From Clostridiales bacterium (lineage in GTDB: Bacteria > Bacillota > Clostridia > Oscillospirales > Ruminococcaceae): DNA of 58,949 nucleotides. The notes under the pieces are model-generated. The model did no database searches, was not told the origin of the DNA, and saw nothing but the letters and a program-made list of their open reading frames with translations. The stretch is from NCBI GenBank assembly GCA_019423685.1, contig JAHZAY010000014.1:1-58949 (forward strand), in the 5' to 3' direction. This document shows, piece by piece, positions 1 to 7,997 of this stretch. The translations under genes were made by a program, and so were the position numbers. How positions within the stretch are numbered: the first letter of the stretch is position 1; every line of letters begins with the position of its first letter.

Positions 1-20
1 GAGCGGTGCCAACATAAATG

Positions 21-56
21 AAAAGCGATTCGCTGTGGCGAGTCGCTTTTTTGTTT
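21..56 (+). terminator. Rho-independent terminator of an upstream gene
   Basis: The 8-bp arms AAAAGCGA (21-28) and TCGCTTTT (43-50) pair and are followed by a T-run. The gene it ends lies outside the window. There is no coding sequence between here and 250. Confidence 0.7.
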
Positions 57-165
57 AAAAAAATTATCCTGCATAATTGTGTAAAGTTGATAGAGGACAA
101 TTTTTTTGCCAAAATGTAAGATTAAAGAACGTCATTTTTTTGACAATATTTTAACGACAAAGTCC

Positions 166-194
166 TTGATAATTTTCGCTGTTCCTTTTATAAT
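166..194 (+). promoter_or_regulatory. Sigma-A-like promoter of the NifU-like/GGGtGRT operon
   Basis: TTGATA (166-171) and TATAAT (189-194) are separated by exactly 17 bp. This places transcription start about 45 nt ahead of the ATG at 250. Confidence 0.65.
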
Positions 195-249
195 AGAAGG
201 CGGGTAGATAAAGAAATTTTATTACCATTGTTTGAAAGGGGTTATCGAT

Positions 250-942
250 ATGAACTATTCTCATGAAGTCGAGAGAATGTGTCCGGTAGCAAAGGGCCCA
301 CATCACGGTCCAGCGCCAATTCCGGAAGAAGGTAAATGGGTAAAGGCATACCAGATCTCGGATATTTCCGGTCTGTCCCACGGCGTGGGCTGGTGTGCTC
401 CACAGCAGGGATGCTGCAAACTGACCCTCAACGTAAAAGACGGTATTATCCAGGAAGCTCTGGTCGAGACACTGGGCTGCTCCGGCATGACTCACTCCGC
501 AGCGATGGCCGGCGAGATCCTGCCGGGCAAGACCCTGCTGGAGGCACTCAACACCGACCTTGTCTGCGATGCAATCAATGTTGCAATGCGTGAAATCTTT
601 AAACAGTTGGCTTACGGCCGCAGCCAGACTGCTTTCTCTGAGGACGGACTGCCGATCGGCGCTAGCCTGGAAGACCTGGGTAAAGGCCTGCGCTCTCAGG
701 TAGGCACCATCTTCTCCACCGGAGCAAAAGGTGTGCGTTACCTCGAGCTGGCAGAAGGTTACATCCTGTCGGTTGCACTGGATGAAAACAACGAGGCAAT
801 CGGCTACAAGTTTGTCCGCGTCGGCAAGATGCTGGAGTCCATCCGTCACGGCATGGACCCGAAAGAGGCATACGAGAAGAATATCGGTACCTATGGCCGC
901 TATGAGAATGCCGCCAAGTACATCGATCCGCGCGAAGAATAA
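250..942 (+). CDS. NifU-like iron-sulfur cluster scaffold-type protein (GGGtGRT partner)
   Basis: A 230-residue cytoplasmic protein with the NifU/IscU-like N-terminal fold: a Cys near residue 50 in the WCAPQQGCCKL segment and a second in the ETLGCSGMTHSA segment, similar to the ligand cysteines of Fe-S scaffolds. It is longer than a plain IscU (about 130 aa), with a C-terminal half of unknown role. I chose ATG 250 because AAAGGGG sits 8-13 nt upstream; a TTG at 232 in frame lacks a site. The GGGtGRT gene follows 20 nt later with its own Shine-Dalgarno, so the two form an operon. That pairing is typical of Clostridia. A role in building or delivering an Fe-S cluster to the partner is inferred from family and neighbourhood, not shown. 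Confidence 0.8.
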   Translation: MNYSHEVERMCPVAKGPHHGPAPIPEEGKWVKAYQISDISGLSHGVGWCAPQQGCCKLTLNVKDGIIQEALVETLGCSGMTHSAAMAGEILPGKTLLEALNTDLVCDAINVAMREIFKQLAYGRSQTAFSEDGLPIGASLEDLGKGLRSQVGTIFSTGAKGVRYLELAEGYILSVALDENNEAIGYKFVRVGKMLESIRHGMDPKEAYEKNIGTYGRYENAAKYIDPREE

Positions 943-962
943 GGGACAGGAGGGAAACGATC

Positions 963-1961
963 ATGGCTAAATTTGAAGGACAGGAAAGAAGAATGCCTAA
1001 AATTGAGGCTACTTTGAAAGAATATGGAATGACCTCCTTGGAAGAAGCCAGAGACCTCTGTCTCTCCAAGGGCATTGATGTCGAGTCGATCGTCAAAGGC
1101 GTACAGCCAATCGCCTTCGACAACGCTGTATGGGCGTATACTCTGGGCGTAGCCATCGCACTGAAAAAAGACATCAAAAAGGCTGCAGAAGCTGCTGAGG
1201 CCATCGGTATCGGCTTGCAGGCTTTCTGTGTACCGGGTTCTGTTGCAGAGCACCGCAAAGTTGGTCTGGGTCACGGCAACCTCGGTGCTATGTTGCTGCG
1301 TGAAGAGACTGGCTGCTTCTGCTTCCTGGCAGGACATGAGTCCTTTGCAGCTGCCGAGGGCGCAATCGGTATTGCCAGAACCGCCAATAAGGCAAGAAAA
1401 TCTCCACTGCGCGTCATCCTCAACGGTCTGGGCAAGGATGCGGCATACATTATTTCCAGAATCAACGGCTTCACCTATGTGGAGACTCAGTACGACTACT
1501 TCACCGGCGAGCTGCATGTAGTGCGCGAAGTTGCTTTCTCTGACGGCGACAAAGCGAAGGTTAAATGCTACGGCTGCGACGACGTACAGGAAGGTGTTGC
1601 GGTTATGCAGTTGGAGAAGGTCGATGTTTCCATCACCGGAAACTCCACCAACCCAACCCGCTTCCAGCATCCAGTTGCAGGCACCTATAAGAAATGGTGC
1701 GTTGAGAACGGCGTGAAGTACTTCTCGGTTGCTTCCGGCGGCGGCACAGGCCGTACCCTGCATCCAGATAATATGGCTGCTGGTCCTGCTTCCTACGGCA
1801 TGACCGACACCATGGGCAGAATGCATTCCGATGCACAGTTCGCTGGTTCCTCCTCTGTACCGGCACACGTTGAGATGATGGGCCTGATTGGTATGGGCAA
1901 CAACCCGATGGTCGGCGCCACCGTTGCTTGCGCAGTTGCAGTAGAGGAAGCAGACAAATAA
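963..1961 (+). CDS. GGGtGRT family protein
   Basis: This 332-residue protein carries the signature that names the family, SGGGTGRTLHPDN, at about residues 259-271. Other conserved-looking stretches are the glycine-rich GLGHGNLGAMLL and the C-terminal GMGNNPMVGATVACA. Cysteines at KCYGCDD (about 200-203) could bind metal. RBS AGGAGG lies at 948-953. It forms a two-gene operon with the NifU-like gene upstream and is closed by a terminator at 1978-2008. The family is common in anaerobic Firmicutes, and its biochemical activity is to my knowledge not established. The constant pairing with a NifU-like protein suggests Fe-S dependence. Identity is sure from the motif; function is not. Confidence 0.92.
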   Translation: MAKFEGQERRMPKIEATLKEYGMTSLEEARDLCLSKGIDVESIVKGVQPIAFDNAVWAYTLGVAIALKKDIKKAAEAAEAIGIGLQAFCVPGSVAEHRKVGLGHGNLGAMLLREETGCFCFLAGHESFAAAEGAIGIARTANKARKSPLRVILNGLGKDAAYIISRINGFTYVETQYDYFTGELHVVREVAFSDGDKAKVKCYGCDDVQEGVAVMQLEKVDVSITGNSTNPTRFQHPVAGTYKKWCVENGVKYFSVASGGGTGRTLHPDNMAAGPASYGMTDTMGRMHSDAQFAGSSSVPAHVEMMGLIGMGNNPMVGATVACAVAVEEADK

Positions 1962-1977
1962 CTTCCCAAATGCTGAA

Positions 1978-2008
1978 AAAAGGCTCGCCTCTTTGGCGGG
2001 CCTTTTTT
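1978..2008 (+). terminator. Terminator of the GGGtGRT operon
   Basis: The hairpin AAAGGCTCGCC / GGCGGGCCTTT with a TCTTT loop is followed directly by T residues. Confidence 0.8.
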
Positions 2009-2138
2009 ATGTTCTGCTTTATTTTTTCACAAACTCCACAAAAGATTGTGGAAAATATGCGTGAATGAAAAAATTTGACTTTTTCACACTTTAAAAAAGA
2101 AAATGTGGAAAATAGCTTGCTCGATATCGAAAAGCGCT

Positions 2139-2166
2139 TTGCAACGACCGCCGTTCATGGTATAAT
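2139..2166 (+). promoter_or_regulatory. Promoter of the metallophosphoesterase gene
   Basis: TTGCAA (2139-2144), 16 bp, TATAAT (2161-2166). The promoter lies inside the longest open frame (from a TTG at 2075), which argues that translation starts downstream of about 2173. Confidence 0.6.
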
Positions 2167-2239
2167 CGGTGCAAAGATAAGAACAAAGGGGAATCAAAGG
2201 CATGCAAAAGGCAAAGGTGCAAAGGATCGTCGGATTATT

Positions 2240-3283
2240 GTGGTCAGCGATGTTCACGGACATCTGCAAAACCTGCAAAAACTGCTCGAAAAGGTCCATT
2301 TTTCTACAGAAGATATCTTGGTTATCGATGGGGATCTCATTGAAAAGGGTGAGCAGTCGCTGAAAACGCTGCGGTTTGTCATGCAGCTGGCCAAAACGCA
2401 TTCGGTTTATGAGGTGTTGGGCAACAACGATTGGCTTTGGGATGAGCTGGATAGGGAGGATGCACAATCGAACCAGCAACTGTTGGAGTATATGCGTGGG
2501 CGCAACAGCATCCTCAACGAGATGTGCGCTGAACTGGGAATTGGGCTGGAAGATCCAGCCGATTTTCTGGAGGTCAAGCATCAACTAAAAGCAAACTTTG
2601 CACCGGAGTGGGACTATCTGCGCTCCCTGCCGGATATTTTGGAAAGCGAGCACTACCTCTTTGTCCATGCGGGTCTGGAGTCAGAAAAGCTGGAGCAGCA
2701 GGAGAAGGCGCGCTGTGTCAAAAACGATTGGTTTTTTCAGCGGGAGATCTGCTTTTCTCGCTGGTGTGTGGTAGGGCACTTTCCGGTCAACTTATACGAC
2801 GATCGCCTCAACGATTGCTCGGTGCGCATCGATCCCCGGCGCAAGCTCATCAGCATCGATGGCGGCTGTGTGATGCAGCAAAGTGGGCAGCTCAATGCCC
2901 TCATCATCCCGCAGGATGGCGCGGAGAAGTTTGCATGGGAATATGTGGACAGTCTGCCGAAAGCGCTTGCGCTGGATGCTGGGGCCTCTAGCGACGCCGC
3001 AGAGGCGCACTGCCTGCATTGGCCGCACAATCAGGTGCAGGTATTGGAAAAAGGGCAGGATTGTTCCTACTGCCAGCAACCACAATTGGGGTATCGGATG
3101 TGGATCCCCAATGCCCTTTTGAGCGAGTGGGAGGGTACAGTCTACACCAACAATTGCACCGACTATTGGTTGAAAATTTGTCCGGGGGACCTGGTGAGCG
3201 TCGTGGCAAAAACATCGCGCGGCGCACTGATTAAGAAAAATGGGTTGCTTGGCTGGTATGCGGGCAGGTTGCAGGACAAATAA
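2240..3283 (+). CDS. Calcineurin-like metallophosphoesterase, possibly frameshifted at its 5' end
   Basis: The metal-binding blocks of the metallophosphoesterase superfamily are visible in order: SDVHGH at the N terminus, DGDLIEKG, LGNND, VHAGLE and VVGHFP. This is the layout of PPP/ApaH-type phosphatases acting on phosphoproteins or dinucleotides. A C-terminal part of about 80 residues with CSYC and a YTNNCTDYW segment looks like a small SH3-like add-on. The start is uncertain. An ATG at 2202 has an excellent AAAGGGG site but reads in another frame; in the frame of the domain the first workable codon after the promoter is GTG 2240, giving MVSDVHG. A one-base deletion (real or an assembly error) between 2205 and 2235 would explain this. 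The substrate is unknown. Confidence 0.8.
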   Translation: MVSDVHGHLQNLQKLLEKVHFSTEDILVIDGDLIEKGEQSLKTLRFVMQLAKTHSVYEVLGNNDWLWDELDREDAQSNQQLLEYMRGRNSILNEMCAELGIGLEDPADFLEVKHQLKANFAPEWDYLRSLPDILESEHYLFVHAGLESEKLEQQEKARCVKNDWFFQREICFSRWCVVGHFPVNLYDDRLNDCSVRIDPRRKLISIDGGCVMQQSGQLNALIIPQDGAEKFAWEYVDSLPKALALDAGASSDAAEAHCLHWPHNQVQVLEKGQDCSYCQQPQLGYRMWIPNALLSEWEGTVYTNNCTDYWLKICPGDLVSVVAKTSRGALIKKNGLLGWYAGRLQDK

Positions 3284-3349
3284 TCGGTTAGATTGCCCAA
3301 ATTTTCACAACCTATTTGCGAAAAGAGTAAAATCGAAGTCCGCTCCTAT

Positions 3350-3377
3350 TTGCTCTCAGAGTGTTTTGTTGTATAAT
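3350..3377 (+). promoter_or_regulatory. Promoter ahead of the small membrane protein gene
   Basis: TTGCTC (3350-3355) and TATAAT (3372-3377), 16-bp spacer. It leaves a leader of about 130 nt before the ATG at 3516. The leader has some paired segments but matches no riboswitch class I can recognise. Confidence 0.5.
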
Positions 3378-3515
3378 GAAAAATAAGCGGCCGAAGGGAC
3401 TCTTGGAAGAGGGATACTCAGGAGGGAAAAGCTTTTATCTTACAAGATTTTGCCAACAAGGCTGCTGGACGATCGTCGCAGGAAAAATATCTTGCACAGG
3501 TAAGGAGAGAAAACA

Positions 3516-3965
3516 ATGTTGGAAGATCCGCAAAAACAACGGATGAAGCAGTTAAAGGTGGAGCTATTCAAAAACTTTTTGATCTGCATCTTGATTGCCG
3601 TCGTCATTTATTTTGTCGCTGTTGGCTTTCCACTTTTCGGGATGCCTCAGATCGAGCACGTCGTTTCGGCACAGGCAACCTATCAGGGACAGACGGTGGA
3701 GATTGGGCAGCAGGACATGCAGATTGCCGTCGATCTGGCCGGAGGGTTGCATATCTGGCCCGGAACGGCCCAGGAGGGCATAACCGACGCCTATATCACC
3801 TATCAGATGGATGACGGCACCGAGATGGTGGTGGGTGCAAATCAGGATAAGGTATACCGTGACGGCAAGTGTTATGTGGTTAAGGGGCAGAACGGAGAAC
3901 TGTTTGAAACGGTAGTGGCAGGTCTGTTTTTTGGCGTCGATCCGCCGCAGGAACAGGCTTCGTAG
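3516..3965 (+). CDS. Small single-pass membrane-anchored protein, unknown function
   Basis: The 149-residue product has a basic N terminus, one strong membrane segment at about residues 18-41 (LICILIAVVIYFVAVGFPL) and a soluble, probably extracytoplasmic C-terminal domain that is beta-rich and acidic. RBS AAGGAGA (about 3501-3507) supports the ATG. No lipobox or known domain is visible. The flavoprotein gene starts 33 nt later on the same strand, so the two may be cotranscribed. I do not recognise the family. Confidence 0.65.
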   Translation: MLEDPQKQRMKQLKVELFKNFLICILIAVVIYFVAVGFPLFGMPQIEHVVSAQATYQGQTVEIGQQDMQIAVDLAGGLHIWPGTAQEGITDAYITYQMDDGTEMVVGANQDKVYRDGKCYVVKGQNGELFETVVAGLFFGVDPPQEQAS

Positions 3966-3998
3966 AGGGAAAAAAGAGTTTGGGGAAAGGATGATCGC

Positions 3999-4550
3999 AT
4001 GAAGACGCTGATATTTAATGGTTCAGCTAGAAAAAATGGGGACACCCACAGTCTGATTGCGCTGCTGGAGCAGCAATTGGAGGGAGAGGTGCAGGTGGTG
4101 GACACGCACACCTGTAATGTGAGGGCGTGTATCGACTGCCGGTACTGCTGGGAGAAACCGGAGTGCAACTTGCAGGATGACTGGCGGCAGATCGATTCCT
4201 ATTTGCGGGAGTGTGACAACGTGGTGATTGCCTCACCAATTTATTTTTGTGAGATCACCGGTCCGGTGCTGAGTGTTTTAAGCCGGTTGCAGCTGTACTG
4301 GGCGGCGCGCACTTTCCGCCATGAATCGCTGATTACCACCCAAAAGCGCGGCGGGATGATTTTAGTTGGCGGTGGACAGGGAACGGCCACCTCACCGATG
4401 AATACAGCAGCGGTGTTGCTGCGCCAAATGAATGTGCGTGAAATTTTTGACCCAGTATGTTGCTTTTGTACCGACCGGTGCCGTGCAATCGAAGACGAAA
4501 ATGCAGTGCGGCAGGTGGGAGAATTTGCCCAGTTTTTAAACAGAAGATAA
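3999..4550 (+). CDS. Flavodoxin-fold NADPH-dependent FMN reductase / iron-sulfur flavoprotein-like oxidoreductase
   Basis: The 183-residue protein opens with the FMN-phosphate loop pattern NGSARKNGDTHSL, followed by a cysteine cluster ACIDCRYCWEKPEC (C-x2-C-x2-C-x5-C) at about residues 44-57. This places it with Isf-type flavoproteins or NAD(P)H-dependent FMN reductases, which shuttle electrons in the cytoplasm of anaerobes. SPIYFCEITGP is the usual second flavin-contact region, and GGGQGT is near the C terminus. Length is normal for the single-domain members. Its redox partner is not evident from the neighbours. Confidence 0.85.
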   Translation: MKTLIFNGSARKNGDTHSLIALLEQQLEGEVQVVDTHTCNVRACIDCRYCWEKPECNLQDDWRQIDSYLRECDNVVIASPIYFCEITGPVLSVLSRLQLYWAARTFRHESLITTQKRGGMILVGGGQGTATSPMNTAAVLLRQMNVREIFDPVCCFCTDRCRAIEDENAVRQVGEFAQFLNRR

Positions 4551-4563
4551 CAAGAATAGAGAA

Positions 4564-4598
4564 AAAGAAAAGGTTTTATCAACCTTTTCTTTTTTTTT
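4564..4598 (+). terminator. Terminator of the flavoprotein gene
   Basis: The 12-bp stem AAAGAAAAGGTT / AACCTTTTCTTT is followed by a long T-run. Confidence 0.85.
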
Positions 4599-5002
4599 GT
4601 GACAAAATTTGCAAATGCAGCTTTTGGTGTAAAAAATAAGTCAAATTGTATAACGCGCAATTTATACAATGAATTTGCAGGACAAAAGAGATAAAATTGC
4701 AATTGAAAGAAGAATTTGTTTCTCATACAAATAAAACAAGTGCTTTGTCTGCCTAAAGCGCACAAAAATAGAGGATACAATAAAAAAAAATGAACATACG
4801 GAGAAAGTACTTTGTGCAAACTTACAGAATTGATAATTTACAGACAAGAGGAGAGCGGAAAAAGGTGGAAAGTCATGAGCATTTTGTACAAATAATGGGA
4901 TAATTTTGTTAGGAAAGATAAAAATATTTGTGAGTTGTTAGGAGAAAGACAAATATATATGAACAATTTAAACGAAAATATAGATATTATATGAATATTC
5001 TA
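4599..5002. other. AT-rich intergenic region, no gene seen
   Basis: About 400 bp of very AT-rich DNA between the flavoprotein terminator and the promoter of the symporter gene. I see no credible ORF with a ribosome binding site, no tRNA and no riboswitch signature. Curved A-tract DNA could have an upstream-element role for the strong promoter that follows. Confidence 0.5.
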
Positions 5003-5031
5003 TAGACAAAATCATAGATTTAAGCTATAAT
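5003..5031 (+). promoter_or_regulatory. Promoter of the amino acid symporter gene
   Basis: TAGACA (5003-5008), 17-bp spacer, TATAAT (5026-5031), preceded by long A/T tracts resembling an UP element. Confidence 0.65.
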
Positions 5032-5070
5032 TAAATTACCGACAAAAACAAATGTTGAGGAGGAAAATTT

Positions 5071-6465
5071 ATGGAAGCTTTTATGGATCAATTGAATGAA
5101 GTCGTTGTAGCACTACAAGGTGTTATGTCCGGCAAAGTCTTGGTCGTACTGCTTGTCGGCACCGGTATCTGGTTTACCATCCGGTTGCGCGGCGTTCAGT
5201 TCCGTGAGTTCGGAAAGTCGCTCAAAGCAGTATTTGGAAACATCAACTTAAGCGGCGCTAAAGCGGGCAAGGACGGTATGTCTTCGTTCCAGGCTCTGAC
5301 CACCGCGATTGCGGCACAGGTAGGTACCGGCAACCTTGCAGGTGCGGCGACAGCGATGGTAATGGGCGGTCCTGGCGCAATCTTCTGGATGTGGGTATCC
5401 GCAATCTTCGGTATGGCAACCATCTTCGTTGAGGCGTCTCTGGCTCAGAAGTATAAGACCGTCGACGAAAACGGTGAGGTAACCGGCGGACCTGCTTATT
5501 ACATCCGCGCAGCATACAAGGGCACCTTCGGCAAGGTTCTGGCAGGTATCTTCGCCGTTCTGATTACCTTGGCGCTTGGTTTCTTCGGCAACATGGTACA
5601 GTCCAACTCGATTGGTGCAGCTTTCAAGAGCGCATTCGGTGTCAACCCAATTATCGTTGGTGTCATCGTTGCGATCCTGGCTGGCTTTATCTTCCTTGGC
5701 GGTATCGGCCGTATTGCATCCGTAACAGAAAAGCTGGTTCCAATCATGGCCTGCTTCTACATCTTGGGCTCTCTGGTCCTGATCATCATGAACATCGGTC
5801 AGTTCCCAGAAGCTCTCCGTCAGATCTTCGTTGGCGCATTCAATCCTGGCGCTGCTCTGGGCGGTTTCTCCGGCGTTGCAGTTTCTTCTGCTATCCAGTA
5901 TGGTGTTGCCCGCGGCCTGTTCTCCAATGAAGCTGGTATGGGTTCTACCCCACATGCACACGCTGTAGCAAAGGTTAAACATCCTTGCGATCAGGGTCTC
6001 GTAGCGATCTGCTCGGTATTCATCGATACCCTCATCGTTCTCAACCTGACTGCATTCTCCGTACTGTGCACCGGCCAGCTCAAAGAGTTCAACCAGGAAC
6101 TCACCGCTGCTGAGTTGACTCAGGCAGCTTTCGTAAGCGGATTTGGCCAGTTTGGCGCAATCTTCATCGCAATCTGCATGTTCTTCTTCGCATTCTCCAC
6201 CATCATCGGCTGGTACTTCTTTGGTGAGAAGAACGTAAGATACCTCTTTAAACATCATCCGCAGGTAGCTGCAAAGGTTTATGCGGCACTGGTTGTTGTA
6301 TTCATCATTGTTGGTTCTTCCCTGAAGGTAAACCTGGTTTGGAACCTCTCCGACCTGTTCAACAGCTTGATGGTTATCCCGAACGTACTGGGTCTGTGGG
6401 CTCTGTCCAATGTTGCTAAAGACCTGTATGCCGATTGGAAGAAACAGCCTGCAAAGGTTAAATAA
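5071..6465 (+). CDS. Sodium:alanine/amino acid symporter (AGCS family)
   Basis: A 464-residue polytopic inner-membrane protein of the alanine or glycine:cation symporter (AGCS) family, which imports small neutral amino acids with Na+. Visible signatures are GTGIWFTIRLRGVQFREF near the N terminus, AAQVGTGNLAGAATA (family motif) at about 87-101, and GLFSNEAGMGSTPHAHA at about 284-300. Roughly ten to twelve hydrophobic segments fill the rest. RBS GAGGAGG lies at 5057-5063. An internal ATG 12 nt downstream is a less likely start. It is monocistronic, with its own promoter and terminator. Exact substrate (alanine, glycine, glutamine) cannot be read from the sequence. Confidence 0.93.
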   Translation: MEAFMDQLNEVVVALQGVMSGKVLVVLLVGTGIWFTIRLRGVQFREFGKSLKAVFGNINLSGAKAGKDGMSSFQALTTAIAAQVGTGNLAGAATAMVMGGPGAIFWMWVSAIFGMATIFVEASLAQKYKTVDENGEVTGGPAYYIRAAYKGTFGKVLAGIFAVLITLALGFFGNMVQSNSIGAAFKSAFGVNPIIVGVIVAILAGFIFLGGIGRIASVTEKLVPIMACFYILGSLVLIIMNIGQFPEALRQIFVGAFNPGAALGGFSGVAVSSAIQYGVARGLFSNEAGMGSTPHAHAVAKVKHPCDQGLVAICSVFIDTLIVLNLTAFSVLCTGQLKEFNQELTAAELTQAAFVSGFGQFGAIFIAICMFFFAFSTIIGWYFFGEKNVRYLFKHHPQVAAKVYAALVVVFIIVGSSLKVNLVWNLSDLFNSLMVIPNVLGLWALSNVAKDLYADWKKQPAKVK

Positions 6466-6502
6466 GAGTACATACCTAATTCACGATACATGTCTATCTG
6501 GG

Positions 6503-6532
6503 AAAAAGGCGTCCGACTGGGCGCCTTTTTTC
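6503..6532 (+). terminator. Terminator of the symporter gene
   Basis: AAAAAGGCG / CGCCTTTTT arms at about 6503-6511 and 6522-6530, with T/C tail. Confidence 0.8.
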
Positions 6533-6825
6533 TTTTGGATGTAGGGAGCAATTTGCTGGATGCTCTTTTTCAGGAAACTCCAAAATGTGTCAACAATTCC
6601 AATTGAAAGGGATACGACAAGATAAATGCCCAAAATCACTTCCTTAATTTGTATAGTTTTATCAAACCTTCTTTCGATGCAGGAGAAAAACAATCGTTTC
6701 CACCAAAAAACATGAATATTTTTCGAAATTGTCCGCAGATGCCTTGCAAAAGGACATCTGCTTTTTGTATACTTTGAAGGAATTTATAAGGAATTCTGAT
6801 GTGTACAGGTGAGGGAGGAAACGGG
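6533..6825. other. Intergenic region, only a weak hydrophobic minus-strand ORF
   Basis: Between the symporter terminator and yitT there is a 70-codon minus-strand frame (6481-6693) with one hydrophobic stretch (VILGIYLVVSLSIGIV). It runs into the terminator and has no clear ribosome binding site, so I regard it as probably non-coding or a remnant of a membrane protein gene. Confidence 0.35.
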
Positions 6826-7686
6826 ATGCAACAAAAAACAAAACAATGGCTATACGAATTTTGGATTTTAAATTTTGGCACGCTGGTGACAGCCATCGGC
6901 AGCTATTTCTTTAAATTCCCCAACAACTTTTCAACGGGCGGCGTCACCGGTATTTCGGTTGTGCTTACCCACTATTTTCCAACTATGAGCAACGGCACCA
7001 TCGTTTCGGTCATCAACATTGCGCTGCTGGTGCTGGGACTTATCTTACTGGGCAAAGGATTCGGGTTTAAAACCTTCTATGTCACCATCGCATTTTCGGC
7101 GATGCTCAAGATTATGGAGGTCATCTGGCCGATGACCCAACCGCTCACCGATCAACCCTTTATGGAGCTGCTGCTCGGCGTCTTTTTGCCGGCTTGGGGT
7201 TCAGCAATGCTCTTTAACATCGGCTCTTCTACCGGTGGAACCGATATCATCGCGATGATCGTCAAAAAATATTTTAAGTGCCACATCGGCCGCGCGTTGC
7301 TGGTAGTTGACTTCTTTATTACCCTGATGACCTTTGTCGCATTTGGCCCGGAAACCGGTCTGTTCTCGATGGTCGGTTTGGTCATCCGCTCGTTTGCCGT
7401 AGATTTCTTCCTCGAGAGTATGAACACCTACAAATACTTTACGATTATTACCGACAAGCCGCAGGAAATTTACAGCTACATCACCGACGTGCTGCATCGC
7501 GGCGCGACCATCTATCAGGCGGAAGGTTTGTATCAGCACAAGGATAAGACGGTCATCCTGACCGCCCAAGACAAAAAGCAGGCCATTCACCTGCAAGAAG
7601 TCATCCGCCAGAAGGACCCGCATGCCTTTGTACTGGTTACCAATACCAGCGAAGTCATTGGAAAAGGCTTCCGCGGAGGTAACTAA
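6826..7686 (+). CDS. yitT: YitT family membrane protein (DUF161/DUF2179)
   Basis: The 286-residue product has an N-terminal membrane part of five to six hydrophobic segments, with the family phrase FSTGGVTGISVVLTHYF and the SSTGGTDIIAMIV motif at about residues 130-142. A soluble C-terminal DUF2179 domain follows (IITDKPQEIYSYI through RQKDPHAFVLV). YitT proteins are frequent in Firmicutes, with unsettled transport or sensing roles. I start at ATG 6826 because GAGGGAGG lies 7-15 nt upstream; the ATG at 6799 would put that site inside the gene. Confidence 0.88.
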   Translation: MQQKTKQWLYEFWILNFGTLVTAIGSYFFKFPNNFSTGGVTGISVVLTHYFPTMSNGTIVSVINIALLVLGLILLGKGFGFKTFYVTIAFSAMLKIMEVIWPMTQPLTDQPFMELLLGVFLPAWGSAMLFNIGSSTGGTDIIAMIVKKYFKCHIGRALLVVDFFITLMTFVAFGPETGLFSMVGLVIRSFAVDFFLESMNTYKYFTIITDKPQEIYSYITDVLHRGATIYQAEGLYQHKDKTVILTAQDKKQAIHLQEVIRQKDPHAFVLVTNTSEVIGKGFRGGN

Positions 7687-7871
7687 CCGACAGAATCTGC
7701 CCGCAATCGCGTAGTCGGCTGGGTGGGAGTCAGGAACAACGATCTTATACAGGTTGCTCGCTCGCTTGTGATTAAAATATGTGGTTTCCAAAGGCAAAGC
7801 CTTTGTTCGTACTCTGTAGAGTATAAAATCTTTTTCATGCAAGTGTCTTTGGGCACCTTTTCTATCTCTTC
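7687..7871 (+). other. Intergenic stretch with several hairpins; possible 3' UTR or small RNA
   Basis: No ORF is convincing here. The stretch holds the 7-bp hairpin CAAAGGC-AAA-GCCTTTG (7789-7805), TACTC-TGTA-GAGTA (7810-7823), a CCGAC/GTCGG pair (7687-7691 with 7714-7718) and GTGTC/GGCAC before the terminator at 7872. I do not recognise an Rfam family. It is not a leader of xpt, because the xpt promoter lies downstream of the terminator. Confidence 0.35.
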
Positions 7872-7903
7872 AAACGGTCTGCTGTTCAGCAGGCCGTTTT
7901 TTT
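7872..7903 (+). terminator. Terminator after yitT
   Basis: AAACGGTCTGCTG / AGCAGGCCGTTT hairpin with one mismatch, then seven T residues. Confidence 0.85.
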
Positions 7904-7917
7904 GTTGCAAATGGGCG

Positions 7918-7946
7918 TTGACGTGTAGAGAATAGATTGATACAAT
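7918..7946 (+). promoter_or_regulatory. Promoter of xpt
   Basis: TTGACG (7918-7923), 17-bp spacer, TACAAT (7941-7946). The transcript would start about 45 nt before the ATG, too short a leader for a purine riboswitch. Confidence 0.65.
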
Positions 7947-7997
7947 AATAGCAACAGGAAAACCACTAGGGGAATGGAAACGGAAAAGGAGATTATA

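Noticed and set aside
3384..3440. Glycine-riboswitch-like leader before the small membrane protein gene
   Set aside because: CCGAAGGGA and ACTCAGG resemble parts of the glycine aptamer, but the matching P1 strand and the second half are missing; the promoter leaves no room upstream.
6481..6693. 70-codon minus-strand hydrophobic ORF
   Set aside because: Overlaps the symporter terminator, lacks a ribosome binding site and resembles no known family; too weak to call a gene.
7924..7997. Purine riboswitch for xpt
   Set aside because: The promoter at 7918-7946 leaves about 45 nt of leader, and no purine-aptamer loop motifs are visible there or upstream.
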